The notes beneath the pieces are model-generated. The model was given only the letters and a program-made list of their open reading frames with translations. It searched no databases and was not told where the DNA came from. Shown piece after piece: positions 39,385 through 49,610 of a DNA stretch of 64,000 nucleotides. The position numbers and the translations under genes are program-made. Every line of letters begins with the position of its first letter. Position 1 is the stretch's first letter. The stretch is from an uncultured Paraprevotella sp. (GTDB lineage Bacteria; Bacteroidota; Bacteroidia; Bacteroidales; Bacteroidaceae), in NCBI GenBank assembly GCA_944321345.1, contig CALUKY010000002.1:155021-219020 (forward strand), given 5' to 3'.

Positions 39385-39449
39385 ATAAAAAAGCAGCCGT
39401 ATTCCAAAGCTCTGGTCACAAGGCACAGAACCATAGAATACGGCTGCTT
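39385..39449 (-). terminator. Terminator of the suf operon
   Basis: Perfect 14-bp stem (39391-39404 with 39436-39449) with a long loop that can fold further, ending on the minus strand in a run of T. It lies 38 bp after the sufS stop. Confidence 0.88.
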
Positions 39450-39486
39450 CAAACAAATTATATCGCGTATTACTTTTCAAAAAGAA

Positions 39487-40704
39487 TCAGAACATACGGG
39501 CCACACGGCGGATACCGGCTACCAGCGCATCGACTTCCTCAAAGGTGTTGTAAAGACCGAAGCTGGCGCGCACGGTGCCTTCGATGCCCATACGGCGCAT
39601 CAGCGGCTCGGCACAGTGGTGACCGGTACGCACGGCAATGCCCAGACGGTCGAGCAACGTACCTAAATCCAGATGATGGATATCGCCCACCAGGAAGGAA
39701 ATTACGGCGTCTTTGTGCTTTGGAGTACCGATGAAGCGCATGCCTTCAATAGTGGCCATCTGCTCCATGGCATAATCAGTAAGCGCCTGTTCGTGAGCGT
39801 AGATATTGTCCATGCCCAAGGCGGTTACGTAATCCAGCGCACGGGCCAGACCGGTAGTCGCTACATAATCGGGAGTTCCGGCCTCGAACTTATAGGGAAG
39901 CTCGTTGAATGTGGTGCGCTCGAAGCTGACATTCTGAATCATCTCACCGCCACCCATATAAGGAGGCAGGCGGTCAAGCCATTCTTCCTTGCCATAAAGC
40001 ACACCGATACCCGTAGGGCCGTAGATCTTATGTCCGCTGAAAGCAAAGAAATCGCAATCCAGATCCTGCACGTCTACCGCAAAGTGAGGAGTACTCTGGG
40101 CACCGTCTACCAGCACGGGCACCCCATGGTCATGAGCCGTACGAATCATCTCTTTCACGGGATTGACCGTTCCGAGCACATTGCTCACGTGGGTGATGCT
40201 CACCAGACGGGTGCGCTCGTTGAACAACTTTTCGTATTCGTCCAGACGGAGCTCGCCTTCGTCGGTAATGGGAATCACGCGCAGACGGATGCCTTTACGG
40301 GCCTGAACCAACTGCCAGCTCACAATGTTGGAGTGATGTTCCATCTCGCTTACGATCACTTCATCGCCTTCCTTCAGAATGGCATCGCCAAAGGTCGTGG
40401 CCACCAGATTGATACTTTCCGTGGTGCCGCGGGTAAAGACAATCTCGGCTGTAGAACGGGCATTCAGAAAGCGGCGCACAGTTTCGCGGGCCTGCTCATG
40501 CAGCTCGGTAGCCTGCTGCGAAAGGAAATGCACTCCACGATGCACGTTGGCATTTACATTATAGTATTCGTGCGTCATGGCTTCCACCACCGAGCGGGGC
40601 TTCTGTGTCGTCGCGCCATTGTCCAGATAGACCAAAGGCTTGCCATACACCTCACGTCCCAGAATGGGGAAATCCTCACGAATCTTATTCATATCGTAAC
40701 TCAT
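39487..40704 (-). CDS. sufS: Cysteine desulfurase SufS
   Basis: 405 aa. PLP enzyme that takes sulfur from cysteine for Fe-S cluster assembly. From ATG 40704 the PLP lysine is K226 (S-G-H-K-I-Y-G) and the persulfide cysteine C364 (T-G-H-H-C-A-E-P), the same numbers as in E. coli SufS. That supports this start over the in-frame ATG at 40761, which would add 19 unconserved residues. Last gene of sufBCDS, 78 bp after sufD. No sufE/sufU or sufA is next to it. Confidence 0.96.
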   Translation of the reverse strand: MSYDMNKIREDFPILGREVYGKPLVYLDNGATTQKPRSVVEAMTHEYYNVNANVHRGVHFLSQQATELHEQARETVRRFLNARSTAEIVFTRGTTESINLVATTFGDAILKEGDEVIVSEMEHHSNIVSWQLVQARKGIRLRVIPITDEGELRLDEYEKLFNERTRLVSITHVSNVLGTVNPVKEMIRTAHDHGVPVLVDGAQSTPHFAVDVQDLDCDFFAFSGHKIYGPTGIGVLYGKEEWLDRLPPYMGGGEMIQNVSFERTTFNELPYKFEAGTPDYVATTGLARALDYVTALGMDNIYAHEQALTDYAMEQMATIEGMRFIGTPKHKDAVISFLVGDIHHLDLGTLLDRLGIAVRTGHHCAEPLMRRMGIEGTVRASFGLYNTFEEVDALVAGIRRVARMF

Positions 40705-40782
40705 AATCTTCTCTTGTTTTCTTATATCTTTTTTCTCCGGAAGAGGAGTGCGGCACATCATCCGTGCGCCACAAAGTTCTGC

Positions 40783-42126
40783 TTACTTGCAGATCTTGCA
40801 ACCGGAGCAACGGCTCAACTCGCCGCGGAAGCGCTTCTCCACCAGATGATGCAGACGGTCGCGCAGCGCATCGATGGCGATGCAATCAATCACTTCGCCC
40901 ACAAAGGCAAAGCGCAGAAGCATCTGGGCCTCTTCACGCGAGATACCGCGCTGCTGCATGTAGAACAGAGCCTGCTCGTTCAACTGTCCCACAGTGGAAC
41001 CGTGACTACATTTCACATCGTCCGCATAAATCTCGAGCATAGGTTGTGCGTACATACGGGCTTCCTTGGTGGCGCACAGATTGGCGTTGCGCTCGTTGGA
41101 AACGGTGTGCTGTGCGTTCTCGCGCACCAGAATACGGCCGGCAAAAGCACCTACGGCCTGATTGTCGAGCACATATTTATAGAGTTGGTTGCTGGTACAG
41201 TAGCTCACACGGTGATCAATCAAGGTGTTGTGATCCACATGCTGCTGCTTGTCGGCAATGACACAACCGTAGAGGTTAGTCTCGGCACGCTCGCCCGAAA
41301 GGGTCACTTCACTACGGTTACGGGTCAGTCCGTTGTGCAGAGTGATGGTATTGAGCGACACGTTGCTGTCGGCCTGCTGGTCTACATACAGATTGCCGAA
41401 GCGTTTGTTCTTCACATGAGTTTCCTCTAATTCATAAAGTTGCAGACGGGCATTGTTGCCGACATATACCTCAGCAATCTGGGTGGTCAGGAACGAACGG
41501 TCATCGGCTGCATGGTCACAGAACAGAATGCGGGCCTCAGCGTTGTCTTCCAACACGATGAGTACACGGCGGTTCACCATCAGGTCTACATCCGAACGCA
41601 GGATATTCACAATCTGCAAAGTGCGCTCGACCACAACGCCACGGGGCACATACACAAAAAGTCCATCCTGGACGAGCATGGTGTTCAGCGCATTGAGAGC
41701 GTCTTTTCCCGTACGGGCCTGTTTGCCGTAATAACGGGCCACCAAGTCCGGATACTGCTGCGCCGCTTCACGCAGAGAGCAGACGATCATTCCCTCGGGC
41801 AGGGCCACCGCAGGTTGTATCTTGCTGTAAAAGGCATCGTTCACCATAAAGTAGAGCGAGGTGCTCAGATTGGGAACATCGCACTTGAACACTTCATAAG
41901 GATTGACCGGAATGTCCAGACGATTCAGGTTCACTCCGTAATCGGGTGCAAAGGCTGCCGGTACATCGGTGTACTTGTAGCGCTCCACCTTCTGCGTGGG
42001 AAATCCCTGCTGAAGAAAATCCTGAAACGCCTGTTCGCGCAGAGCATTCAGAACCGGAGCACTATGGCTGTCGATCATCGTGCGGCACTGGCGGAACAGA
42101 TCGATATATTGTTGTTCGCTATTCAT
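40783..42126 (-). CDS. sufD: Fe-S cluster assembly protein SufD
   Basis: 447 aa. SufD partners SufB and SufC in the SufBC2D scaffold. The beta-helix core is recognised by H-N-G-L-T-R-N-R-S-E-V, D-H-N-T-L-I-D-H and the highly conserved K-C-S-H-G-S-T-V-G near residue 380. The extreme C-terminus carries C440-x2-C443-x2-C446, an unusual three-cysteine tail that could bind metal. Gap to sufC is 24 bp. Confidence 0.95.
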   Translation of the reverse strand: MNSEQQYIDLFRQCRTMIDSHSAPVLNALREQAFQDFLQQGFPTQKVERYKYTDVPAAFAPDYGVNLNRLDIPVNPYEVFKCDVPNLSTSLYFMVNDAFYSKIQPAVALPEGMIVCSLREAAQQYPDLVARYYGKQARTGKDALNALNTMLVQDGLFVYVPRGVVVERTLQIVNILRSDVDLMVNRRVLIVLEDNAEARILFCDHAADDRSFLTTQIAEVYVGNNARLQLYELEETHVKNKRFGNLYVDQQADSNVSLNTITLHNGLTRNRSEVTLSGERAETNLYGCVIADKQQHVDHNTLIDHRVSYCTSNQLYKYVLDNQAVGAFAGRILVRENAQHTVSNERNANLCATKEARMYAQPMLEIYADDVKCSHGSTVGQLNEQALFYMQQRGISREEAQMLLRFAFVGEVIDCIAIDALRDRLHHLVEKRFRGELSRCSGCKICK

Positions 42127-42150
42127 TCTTTCTTCGTTTTTTAATTCAAA

Positions 42151-42906
42151 CTATGCCTCCAACTCGGCCTTGATCCAATCAAAACCTTTGTTCTCGATCT
42201 CCAAAGCCAGTTCCGGGCCACCGGTCTTCACAATGCGGCCGTTCAGCAGCACGTGTACGATATCCGGTTTCAGATAGTCCAACAGACGCTGATAGTGAGT
42301 AATCACCAGAGCACTGGTCTCGGGAGTACGCAATTTGTTGAATCCTTCGGCCACAATGCGCAGAGCATCTACATCCAGACCGGAATCGGTTTCGTCCAGA
42401 ATGCTGAGTGTAGGCTCAAGCATCGCCATCTGGAAGATCTCATTGCGTTTCTTCTCACCACCGGAGAATCCTTCGTTCACCGAGCGGTTAGCCAGTTTGC
42501 TGTCCAATTCTACAATCTTACGCTTTTCGCGCATCATCTTCAAGAAGTCGCCGGCACTCATCGGCTCCTGACCGAGATACTGACGCCTGGCATTGATGGC
42601 GGCACGCATGAAGTTTACCATAGACACACCCGGAATCTCCACCGGTTGCTGGAAGGAAAGGAACAATCCCTCGTGAGCACGCTCTTCGGGCTTCATGGCC
42701 AGAAGATCCTTGCCGTTGAAGGTAATACTTCCGGAAGTCACCTCATAAGCCGGATTACCCACCAGTACATTGCTCAGGGTACTCTTACCGGCACCGTTCT
42801 GACCCATCAGGGCGTGAATCTCGCCCGGATTGACCGTCAAATTGATTCCTTTCAATATCTCCTTGTCATTGATGCTGGCATGTAAGTCTTTAATCTCTAA
42901 CATCAT
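42151..42906 (-). CDS. sufC: Fe-S assembly ATPase SufC
   Basis: 251 aa ABC-type ATPase. Walker A is G-Q-N-G-A-G-K-S-T, the Q-loop L-S-F-Q-Q-P-V-E-I-P-G is SufC-specific, the signature is F-S-G-G-E-K-K-R-N-E, and Walker B leads into D-E-T-D-S-G-L-D. It drives conformational change of SufBC2D. The gene starts with two consecutive ATGs, so 42903 is an equally possible start. Confidence 0.97.
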   Translation of the reverse strand: MMLEIKDLHASINDKEILKGINLTVNPGEIHALMGQNGAGKSTLSNVLVGNPAYEVTSGSITFNGKDLLAMKPEERAHEGLFLSFQQPVEIPGVSMVNFMRAAINARRQYLGQEPMSAGDFLKMMREKRKIVELDSKLANRSVNEGFSGGEKKRNEIFQMAMLEPTLSILDETDSGLDVDALRIVAEGFNKLRTPETSALVITHYQRLLDYLKPDIVHVLLNGRIVKTGGPELALEIENKGFDWIKAELEA

Positions 42907-42954
42907 AATAGTCGTTGATTTTATCGAAAAATAAACATGGTCCCTTAACGGACT

Positions 42955-44406
42955 TTATCCTACCGTACCTTCAAGCGATACATTCAGGAGTTTCTGAGCC
43001 TCAACAGCAAACTCCATCGGCAGTTTGTTGATCACATCCTTGGCATATCCGTTAACGATCAGTCCCACGGCCTCCTCGGTCGGAATACCGCGCTGGTTGC
43101 AGTAGAACAACTGCTCTTCGGAAATCTTCGAAGTGGTAGCTTCATGCTCCACAATAGCGGTGTCGTTGTGTACATCCATATAAGGGAAGGTATGCGCTCC
43201 GCAAGTACTGCCCAACAGGAGCGAGTCGCAGGAACTGTAATTACGCGCTCCATCGGCTCCCGGTGCCACACGCACCAGTCCGCGATAAGAGTTCTGGCTC
43301 TTTCCGGCAGAGATACCTTTACTGATAATGGTACTCTTGGTGTTCTTGCCCAGATGTATCATCTTCGTACCGGTATCAGCCTGCTGATAGTTATTGGTCA
43401 CAGCCACACTGTAGAACTCTGCCTGCGAATTGTCGCCGCTGAGCACACAGCTGGGGTATTTCCAGGTAATAGCCGAACCGGTTTCTACCTGTGTCCAGGA
43501 AAGCTTACTGTTGGCTCCACGCAGATGACCGCGCTTGGTCACTAAATTGAGAACACCGCCCTTACCCTCGGCATCACCGGGATACCAGTTCTGCACGGTG
43601 CTGTATTTCACCTCGGCATTTTCGTTCACCACAATCTCCACGATAGCGGCGTGCAACTGGTTCTCGTCGCGCATCGGAGCAGTACATCCTTCCAGATAGG
43701 AAACATAACCGCCATCGTCACAAACGATGAGCGTACGCTCAAACTGTCCCGTATTACGCGCATTGATACGGAAATAGGTAGACAACTCCATCGGACAACG
43801 CACGCCTTTCGGGATATACACAAATGAACCGTCGCTGAACACAGCTGAATTCAAAGCCGCAAAATAATTGTCACGATAAGGCACTACCGTACCTAAATAC
43901 TGTTTTACCAGATCGGGATACTCGCGCACAGCCTCACTGATGGAACAGAAGATGATGCCACGCTCGGAAAGTTTCTCTTTAAAGGTTGTCTTTACGGAAA
44001 CAGAGTCCATCACGGCATCAACAGCCGTGCCACTCAGAGCCAGACGCTCCTCAAGGGGAATTCCTAACTTATCGAAAGTCTTCATCAGCTCGGGATCGAT
44101 CTCATCCAGACTCTTCGGACCATCCTTCTTTCCCTTTGTCGGATCGGCATAGTACGAAATGCCCTGATAATCGATTTCCGGCATTTTCAGATGCCCCCAC
44201 TCCGGCTGCTTCATTGTGAGCCAGTGACGGAAGGCCTTGAGGCGGAACTCAAGCATCCACTCCGGTTCTTCCTTTTTTGAAGAAATCAGACGGACTACAT
44301 CTTCGTTCAAGCCCTTTTCTATGATTTCAGTCTGTATGTCCGTGGTAAAGCCATATTCGTATTTCTTCTCGGCTACCTCTTTTACAAACTTGTTTTTCTC
44401 TTCCAT
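42955..44406 (-). CDS. sufB: Fe-S cluster assembly protein SufB
   Basis: 483 aa, full length. SufB is the scaffold on which the cluster forms. Typical blocks: N-terminal E-K-K-Y-E-Y-G-F, then [27 protein letters not shown], and near the C-terminus S-C-D-S-L-L-L-G and E-H-E-A-T-T-S-K-I. First gene of the operon, with promoter elements at 44438-44469 that overlap the preceding terminator. Confidence 0.97.
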   Translation of the reverse strand: MEEKNKFVKEVAEKKYEYGFTTDIQTEIIEKGLNEDVVRLISSKKEEPEWMLEFRLKAFRHWLTMKQPEWGHLKMPEIDYQGISYYADPTKGKKDGPKSLDEIDPELMKTFDKLGIPLEERLALSGTAVDAVMDSVSVKTTFKEKLSERGIIFCSISEAVREYPDLVKQYLGTVVPYRDNYFAALNSAVFSDGSFVYIPKGVRCPMELSTYFRINARNTGQFERTLIVCDDGGYVSYLEGCTAPMRDENQLHAAIVEIVVNENAEVKYSTVQNWYPGDAEGKGGVLNLVTKRGHLRGANSKLSWTQVETGSAITWKYPSCVLSGDNSQAEFYSVAVTNNYQQADTGTKMIHLGKNTKSTIISKGISAGKSQNSYRGLVRVAPGADGARNYSSCDSLLLGSTCGAHTFPYMDVHNDTAIVEHEATTSKISEEQLFYCNQRGIPTEEAVGLIVNGYAKDVINKLPMEFAVEAQKLLNVSLEGTVG

Positions 44407-44437
44407 GAATTAATCTATTGAGCTATTAAATATATTG

Positions 44438-44469
44438 CGAAGTTACAAATATATAGATTATATTTCAAA
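44438..44469 (-). promoter_or_regulatory. Promoter of sufBCDS
   Basis: On the minus strand, TTTG (44466-44469), a 20-nt spacer and TAACTTCG (44438-44445), one mismatch from TAnnTTTG. A perfect -7 match, TATATTTG (44446-44453), lies 8 bp upstream but lacks a spaced -33. Either way the leader is about 30-40 nt. Confidence 0.6.
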
Positions 44470-44511
44470 AAGAGGAATGCAGTCTGTCTTTATTGACAGA
44501 CCTGCATTCCT
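44466..44511 (-). terminator. Terminator of rimP-nusA-infB-cvpA
   Basis: Stem of 10 bp (44473-44482 with 44502-44511) continued by CTGTC/GACAG inside, then CTTTTTG on the minus strand. The T run of this terminator is also the -33 element of the sufB promoter. Confidence 0.85.
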
Positions 44512-44529
44512 GCTCTTCGTAGTATCTTT

Positions 44530-45048
44530 TTAATACTCATCGGGTTGGGTTTTATTAGTGGTATCAGGCAGACTGTTCCAAGTGGCTTTCAGACAACGGA
44601 ACAGCAAAGCTCCCGAATCGGCCATGGGACGCACCAGAAGTGACTGCTCCGTACTTTGCGGACCAATCCACTGAAAAGCCGTAAGCACATGCAGCAGGCT
44701 ACTTAGTACAATGCCGTACTTCAGCACGCCAACTCCGGCACCTGCCAGACGATTTACTCCGCCCAGACAAAGGCATTCAACTGTTTTGGTAAGCAGGAAA
44801 GCGACAACAGACAGGGCCATCGGCACTCCTACCCAAATCAGGATAAAAGCCAATACGCGTGCCGCTGTCTGCGGTGCTCCAAGCTGCGGCGCCATCCAGT
44901 CGCCCAAGGCGGCATACAACATGCGCGCTACCAGCAGTCCTGCCAGCACTCCGCCGATGGAAACCAATTGCCGGAACAGTCCGCCGCTCCAGCCCTTAAT
45001 GGCTCCCCACAGGAGTACAATCACCAGAATCAGATCGATTGCTGTCAT
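44530..45048 (-). CDS. CvpA family membrane protein
   Basis: 172 aa with four membrane helices: I-D-L-I-L-V-I-V-L-L-W-G at the start, G-G-L-F-R-Q-L-V-S-I-G-G-V-L-A-G-L-L, and further segments near 65-90 and 103-125. CvpA-family proteins were named for colicin V production but have a general envelope role that is poorly understood. The start overlaps the infB stop by one base (TAATG), so it is translationally coupled to infB. Confidence 0.9.
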   Translation of the reverse strand: MTAIDLILVIVLLWGAIKGWSGGLFRQLVSIGGVLAGLLVARMLYAALGDWMAPQLGAPQTAARVLAFILIWVGVPMALSVVAFLLTKTVECLCLGGVNRLAGAGVGVLKYGIVLSSLLHVLTAFQWIGPQSTEQSLLVRPMADSGALLFRCLKATWNSLPDTTNKTQPDEY

Positions 45049-47807
45049 TACAGAGTTGCCTTAACCTCAATCTCCTGATAAGTTTCGATAATATCGCCTT
45101 CGCGAATGTCGTTGTAATTCACCAGACTGATACCGCACTCGAAGTTGGTACCCACTTCCTTCACATCGTCCTTGAAACGCTTCAAGGCATTGATCTGTCC
45201 GGTATGCACCACGATACCGTCGCGGATCAGGCGGGCCTTGTTCGAACGCTGTACCTTTCCGTCGATTACATAAGCACCAGCTACGGTACCTACCTTGCTG
45301 ATCTTGTAAACCTGACGCACCTCGATCGTAGCAGTAACCTCTTCCTTCACTTCCGGTGCCAACATACCTTCCATAGCCGACTTCACCTCTTCGATAGCAT
45401 CGTAGATGATTGAGTACAGACGGATGTCTACACCCTGTTGCTCGGCCATCTTGCGTGCGGTAGCCGACGGACGTACCTGGAAACCGATGATAATAGCTTC
45501 GGAAGCAGCAGCCAGAGCCACATCGCTCTCTGAAATCTGTCCTACAGCCTTGTGGATTACATTTACGGCAATCTTCTCGGTAGACAGCTTGATGAGTGAG
45601 TCACTCAAAGCCTCGATAGATCCGTCTACGTCACCCTTGACAATCACCTTCAGCTCCTGGAAGCCACCCAATGCGATACGACGTCCCACCTCATCGAGGG
45701 TAAGCATCTTCTGGGTACGCAATCCCTGCTCACGCTGCAACTGCTCGCGCTTGTTGGTAATTTCGCGGGCTTCCTGCTCGGTATTCATTACGTGGAAGGT
45801 ATCACCTGCAGCAGGTGCACCGTTCAGACCCAGGATAGTAGCGGCTTGAGCCGGGCCGATTTCCTTCACACGCTGGTTACGCTCATTGAACATTGCCTTG
45901 ACACGACCGTAGTTGGTACCGGCCAATACGATATCACCTACATGCAAGGTTCCGTTGGAAACAAGCACAGTAGCCACATAGCCACGACCCTTGTCCAGTG
46001 AAGACTCGATGATAGAACCGGTTGCATTACGGTTCGGGTTAGCCTTCAGATCGAGCATTTCTGCCTCAAGAAGCACTTTCTCGAGCAATTCAGGTACACC
46101 GATACCCTTCTTGGCCGAGATATCCTGACTCTGATATTTACCACCCCAGTCTTCTACCAGGAAGTTCATATTGGCCAGCGCTTCCTTGATCTTATCCGGA
46201 TTTGCAGCCGGCTTATCAATCTTATTGATGGCAAACACGATAGGAACATTTGCTGCCATGGCGTGATTGATAGCTTCTTTAGTCTGTGGCATGATGTCGT
46301 CATCGGCCGCGATAATGATAATGGCGATATCAGTTACCTGCGCACCACGGGCACGCATAGCGGTAAATGCCTCGTGTCCCGGAGTATCGAGGAAGGTAAT
46401 GTGACGTCCGTCCTCGAGTGTCACGTTATAAGCACCAATATGCTGAGTGATACCTCCGGCCTCACCAGCAATCACGTTTGTCTTACGGATATAGTCCAGA
46501 AGCGATGTCTTACCGTGGTCTACGTGACCCATCACGGTAACGATCGGCGCACGTGGCACGAGATCTTCCTCATCGTCCTCCTCTTCGTTTACAGCTTCAG
46601 ATACTTCGGCGCTGACATATTCAGTCTTGAAACCGAACTCCTCGGCTACAATATTAATGGTTTCTGCATCCAGACGCTGGTTGATAGACACCATGATACC
46701 CAAGCTCATGCAAGTTCCGATAACCTGAGTGACAGGAACATCCATCATCGATGCCAGCTCGTTTGCGGTTACGAACTCAGTAAGCTTCAGGATTTTGCTT
46801 TCTGCCTCGCGCTCTTCCATCTGCTCCTCCATATTGGCACGGGCATTCTCGCGCTTCTCCTTACGGTATTTGGCACCCTTGTTTACCTTATTCTTGCTGG
46901 TAAGGCGTGCCAGAGTTTCCTTAACCTGTTTTGCTACATCCTCTTCAGTAACCTCGGCTTTTACGACCGGCTGCTGGTTTTTCTTCTTGTTATGCTTACC
47001 GTTCTGCTGTGCGGCGGCATTCTGCGCAGCTCCGTTCTTCTTACCCGGCGCAGCGTTGTTCTGTCCGCTCACGGCATTCACGTCCACACGCTCCTTACCC
47101 ACACGCACGCGTTTCTTTTTCTCTCCGCCCTGCTGTGCGGCACCGCGTTCGCCGGCTCCGTTCTGGCGAGCCTTAGCATCCTGATGCTGACGGTTTTTCT
47201 CCTCGCGCTCCTTGCGTCGTTCGTCCTTTGATTTCTTTTTCGGGCGGGTAGACTGATTCAGCGCAGAGAGGTCGATGTGTCCCTTCACCTTGAGCTGTGG
47301 CGCTCCTCCAGCCGGAGTATTCAGGCGGAACACTCCATTCTCTTCCGTGCCGATTGTCTTTTCCGTTTCGGTAGGTTTATCTGTCATTTCTTCTTTAATT
47401 ACTGCGGGAGTTTCCGGAGTTGTGTCCTCCAGTTGTGTCTTTTCGGCCTTCGGTGCCTCAGTATTCTTTTTAGCAGGTCGATTCAGTGCATCAAGGTCGA
47501 TGCGTCCCACCACCTTAGGTCCCTTTGGAGCGGCAGCTGCCGGATGTGCGGATGTCACTTCCTCTTCGGCTATCGAGATAGTTTCCTTCTTCTCCTTGTT
47601 CTGGCGCTGGCGACTGATCAGTTCGGCATCCTTACGCAGTCCCTGATCGGTCTTGAAGGCAGCCACAAGCATTTCATACTGTTCTTCGGTGATTTTGGTA
47701 TTCGGATTTGCCTCAATATCGGTAAATCCCTTCTTCTGCAGGAACTCCACAGCCGTCTGGAGGCCCACATTACATTCCTTTGTTACTTTATTCAGTCTAA
47801 TCCCCAT
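45048..47807 (-). CDS. infB: Translation initiation factor IF-2
   Basis: 919 aa. IF2 N-terminal domain (about 1-55), a long low-complexity Ala/Lys/Glu/Gln-rich region (about 80-330), then the GTPase core. The G1 loop is [17 protein letters not shown] and N-K-I-D are G3 and G4. Domains II-IV follow, ending with fMet-tRNA-binding domain IV. IF-2 places initiator tRNA on the 30S subunit. It is third in rimP-nusA-infB-cvpA, 3 bp after nusA. Confidence 0.97.
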   Translation of the reverse strand: MGIRLNKVTKECNVGLQTAVEFLQKKGFTDIEANPNTKITEEQYEMLVAAFKTDQGLRKDAELISRQRQNKEKKETISIAEEEVTSAHPAAAAPKGPKVVGRIDLDALNRPAKKNTEAPKAEKTQLEDTTPETPAVIKEEMTDKPTETEKTIGTEENGVFRLNTPAGGAPQLKVKGHIDLSALNQSTRPKKKSKDERRKEREEKNRQHQDAKARQNGAGERGAAQQGGEKKKRVRVGKERVDVNAVSGQNNAAPGKKNGAAQNAAAQQNGKHNKKKNQQPVVKAEVTEEDVAKQVKETLARLTSKNKVNKGAKYRKEKRENARANMEEQMEEREAESKILKLTEFVTANELASMMDVPVTQVIGTCMSLGIMVSINQRLDAETINIVAEEFGFKTEYVSAEVSEAVNEEEDDEEDLVPRAPIVTVMGHVDHGKTSLLDYIRKTNVIAGEAGGITQHIGAYNVTLEDGRHITFLDTPGHEAFTAMRARGAQVTDIAIIIIAADDDIMPQTKEAINHAMAANVPIVFAINKIDKPAANPDKIKEALANMNFLVEDWGGKYQSQDISAKKGIGVPELLEKVLLEAEMLDLKANPNRNATGSIIESSLDKGRGYVATVLVSNGTLHVGDIVLAGTNYGRVKAMFNERNQRVKEIGPAQAATILGLNGAPAAGDTFHVMNTEQEAREITNKREQLQREQGLRTQKMLTLDEVGRRIALGGFQELKVIVKGDVDGSIEALSDSLIKLSTEKIAVNVIHKAVGQISESDVALAAASEAIIIGFQVRPSATARKMAEQQGVDIRLYSIIYDAIEEVKSAMEGMLAPEVKEEVTATIEVRQVYKISKVGTVAGAYVIDGKVQRSNKARLIRDGIVVHTGQINALKRFKDDVKEVGTNFECGISLVNYNDIREGDIIETYQEIEVKATL

Positions 47808-47810
47808 ATA

Positions 47811-49067
47811 TTACTCCTCAAATTCTTCTCTTAAAATTCTTAATACTTCGTCTACGGTCTCCTCTTCCAAATCGGCTCTGTTGATGAGTGTTTCACGCGG
47901 AGTGCCGAGCACGTCCTTGGCAGTAACCATGCCGATTTTCTTCAATTCCTCGATGATCCAAGGATCGATGGCGTTAGAGAACTCATCGAGATATACATCG
48001 TCTGACTCTTCCTTGTTGATTTCACGGAACACGTCAATGGTATATTCTGTAAGGATACTTGCCAATTTGATGTTCAGACCATTCTTACCGATAGCCAATG
48101 ACACCTGATCCGGATCAAGATATACCTCAGCCTTACGCTCCTCTTCATTAAGACGGATGCTGTTTACGCGTGCCGGACTCAGGGCACGAGTAATGAAAAG
48201 TGATGTATTGTCTGTATAGTTGATCACATCGATGTTCTCATTACGCAACTCACGCACGATTCCGTGTACACGGCTACCCTTCACACCGACACAGGCTCCT
48301 ACCGGATCAATGCGCTCGTCGAAGCTTTCTACGGCCACTTTGGCACGCTCGCCCGGAATGCGGGCAATCTTCTTGATCACGATCTGACCGTCGTGGATTT
48401 CAGGAACCTCAGCCTCGAGCAGACGCTGCAAAAACACCGGTGATGTACGGCTCAGAATGATCTTCGGATTGTTGTTTGTATTGTCTACACGGAGCACTAC
48501 GGCGCGTGCAGCCTCACCCTTACGGTAGAAGTCGCCCGGAATCTGTTCTGTCTTCGGAAGCAACAGTTCGTTGCCCTCATCGTCAACCAACAGCATTTCC
48601 TTTTTCCAGACCTGATATACCTCAGCGCTCACCACACGACCAACCTTGTCCTTGTACTTGTTGTACAAACTGTCGTGCTCCAGCTCCAGAAGCTTGCTGG
48701 CCAGAGTCTGACGCAGAGTCAGGATGGCACGGCGTCCGAAGTCACGTGCGAAGTCCACGCTCTCGCTCACGTCCTCACCGATTTCGCAATCGCTGGCAAT
48801 CTTCTGTGCGTCGGTCAGGGAAATCTCACGATTAGAATCCTGCACCTCTCCGTCAGCCACCACGGTACGGTTGCGGTAGATCTCAAAATCGCCCTTATCC
48901 GGATTCACGATTACGTCGTAGTTCTCGTCGCTGCCGAACATCTTGGCAATTACGCTACGGAAGCTGTCCTCGAGCACGCTTACGAGTGTGGCGCGATCTA
49001 TATTTTTGGTTTCCTTAAATTCAGAAAATGTATCGATCAAACTTACGGTTTCTTCTTTCTTTGCCAT
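47811..49067 (-). CDS. nusA: Transcription factor NusA
   Basis: 418 aa. NusA N-terminal RNA polymerase-binding domain (1-130), S1 domain (about 135-205, ..V-S-A-E-V-Y-Q-V-W), KH1/KH2 (about 230-350, with G-A-C-V-G-V-K-G-S-R-V and L-A-I-G-K-N-G-L-N), and a short helical C-terminus (about 365-418). The double acidic repeats of E. coli NusA (495 aa) are missing. NusA modulates pausing, termination and antitermination; it could act on the hairpin in the leader of its own operon. Confidence 0.96.
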   Translation of the reverse strand: MAKKEETVSLIDTFSEFKETKNIDRATLVSVLEDSFRSVIAKMFGSDENYDVIVNPDKGDFEIYRNRTVVADGEVQDSNREISLTDAQKIASDCEIGEDVSESVDFARDFGRRAILTLRQTLASKLLELEHDSLYNKYKDKVGRVVSAEVYQVWKKEMLLVDDEGNELLLPKTEQIPGDFYRKGEAARAVVLRVDNTNNNPKIILSRTSPVFLQRLLEAEVPEIHDGQIVIKKIARIPGERAKVAVESFDERIDPVGACVGVKGSRVHGIVRELRNENIDVINYTDNTSLFITRALSPARVNSIRLNEEERKAEVYLDPDQVSLAIGKNGLNIKLASILTEYTIDVFREINKEESDDVYLDEFSNAIDPWIIEELKKIGMVTAKDVLGTPRETLINRADLEEETVDEVLRILREEFEE

Positions 49068-49074
49068 AACGGTT

Positions 49075-49542
49075 TTACTTAAAGCTGATTAAATATTTAG
49101 TATATTTTATTTCGTCATAACGGAAGGTTACAAGCTCCTCCACCATACGCGGACGCTTGGCTCCTTCCTCCTTTTTCTTCACGGTGCGGAGGATAGAAAA
49201 GGTATCATCGTTCACTTCATGCAGTCCCCCCTGATATTTCACTCCGTCGAGTGTCAGCACTTCTACATCTTGGCCCAGATGGTTTACATACTGCTGATGC
49301 ACCTTAAACGGCTGACCGATACCCGCGCTGCCAACTTCAAGCTCAAAGTCTTCTTTCTCGCGATCCAGCTTGCTTTCAATAAAGCGACTCAGCTCCACAC
49401 AATCTTCGATCCACACGCCTTCGGCATGATCAATCTCCACTACAATACGATTGTCATTACTTACGGACAGATCTACCAGGAAGTAGTCCTTGTCCTGCAA
49501 CCATTCTTCAACGATTTGTTTTACAATGTTCTTTTCTATCAT
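49075..49542 (-). CDS. rimP: Ribosome maturation factor RimP
   Basis: 155 aa, normal length. Needed for 30S maturation. The N-terminal alpha/beta domain has V-D-L-S-V-S-N-D-N-R-I-V-V-E-I-D, D-C-V-E-L-S-R-F-I-E, then F-E-L-E-V-G-S-A-G-I-G-Q-P-F-K and a C-terminal Sm-like barrel. It starts the rimP-nusA-infB-cvpA operon; the leader contains a terminator-like hairpin. Confidence 0.94.
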   Translation of the reverse strand: MIEKNIVKQIVEEWLQDKDYFLVDLSVSNDNRIVVEIDHAEGVWIEDCVELSRFIESKLDREKEDFELEVGSAGIGQPFKVHQQYVNHLGQDVEVLTLDGVKYQGGLHEVNDDTFSILRTVKKKEEGAKRPRMVEELVTFRYDEIKYTKYLISFK

Positions 49543-49560
49543 CTGATCTGAAATACAATT

Positions 49561-49597
49561 AAAAAAACAAAGTGAGGAACTTGATCAGCCCCTCACT
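49561..49597 (-). terminator. Terminator-like hairpin inside the rimP leader
   Basis: On the minus strand an 11-bp stem including two G-U pairs (arms 49587-49597 and 49571-49581) closes a 5-nt loop and is followed by TTTG and seven T (49561-49567). It lies 84 bp beyond the stop of the upstream gene and could terminate that transcript. It is also downstream of the promoter at 49611-49641, so it lies about 10 nt into the rimP transcript and may work as an attenuator. Confidence 0.7.
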
Positions 49598-49610
49598 TCA
49601 TCCTACTTTG

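Noticed and set aside
40705-40761. N-terminal extension of SufS from ATG 40761
   Set aside because: ATG 40704 puts Lys226 and Cys364 at the E. coli positions; the extension has no conserved character.
39673-41430. 585-codon plus-strand open frame
   Set aside because: It runs opposite sufS and sufD, crossing both, and its translation has no family motif; a shadow of GC-rich coding DNA.
46263-47231. 322-codon plus-strand open frame over infB
   Set aside because: Lies entirely opposite the IF-2 GTPase and linker regions.
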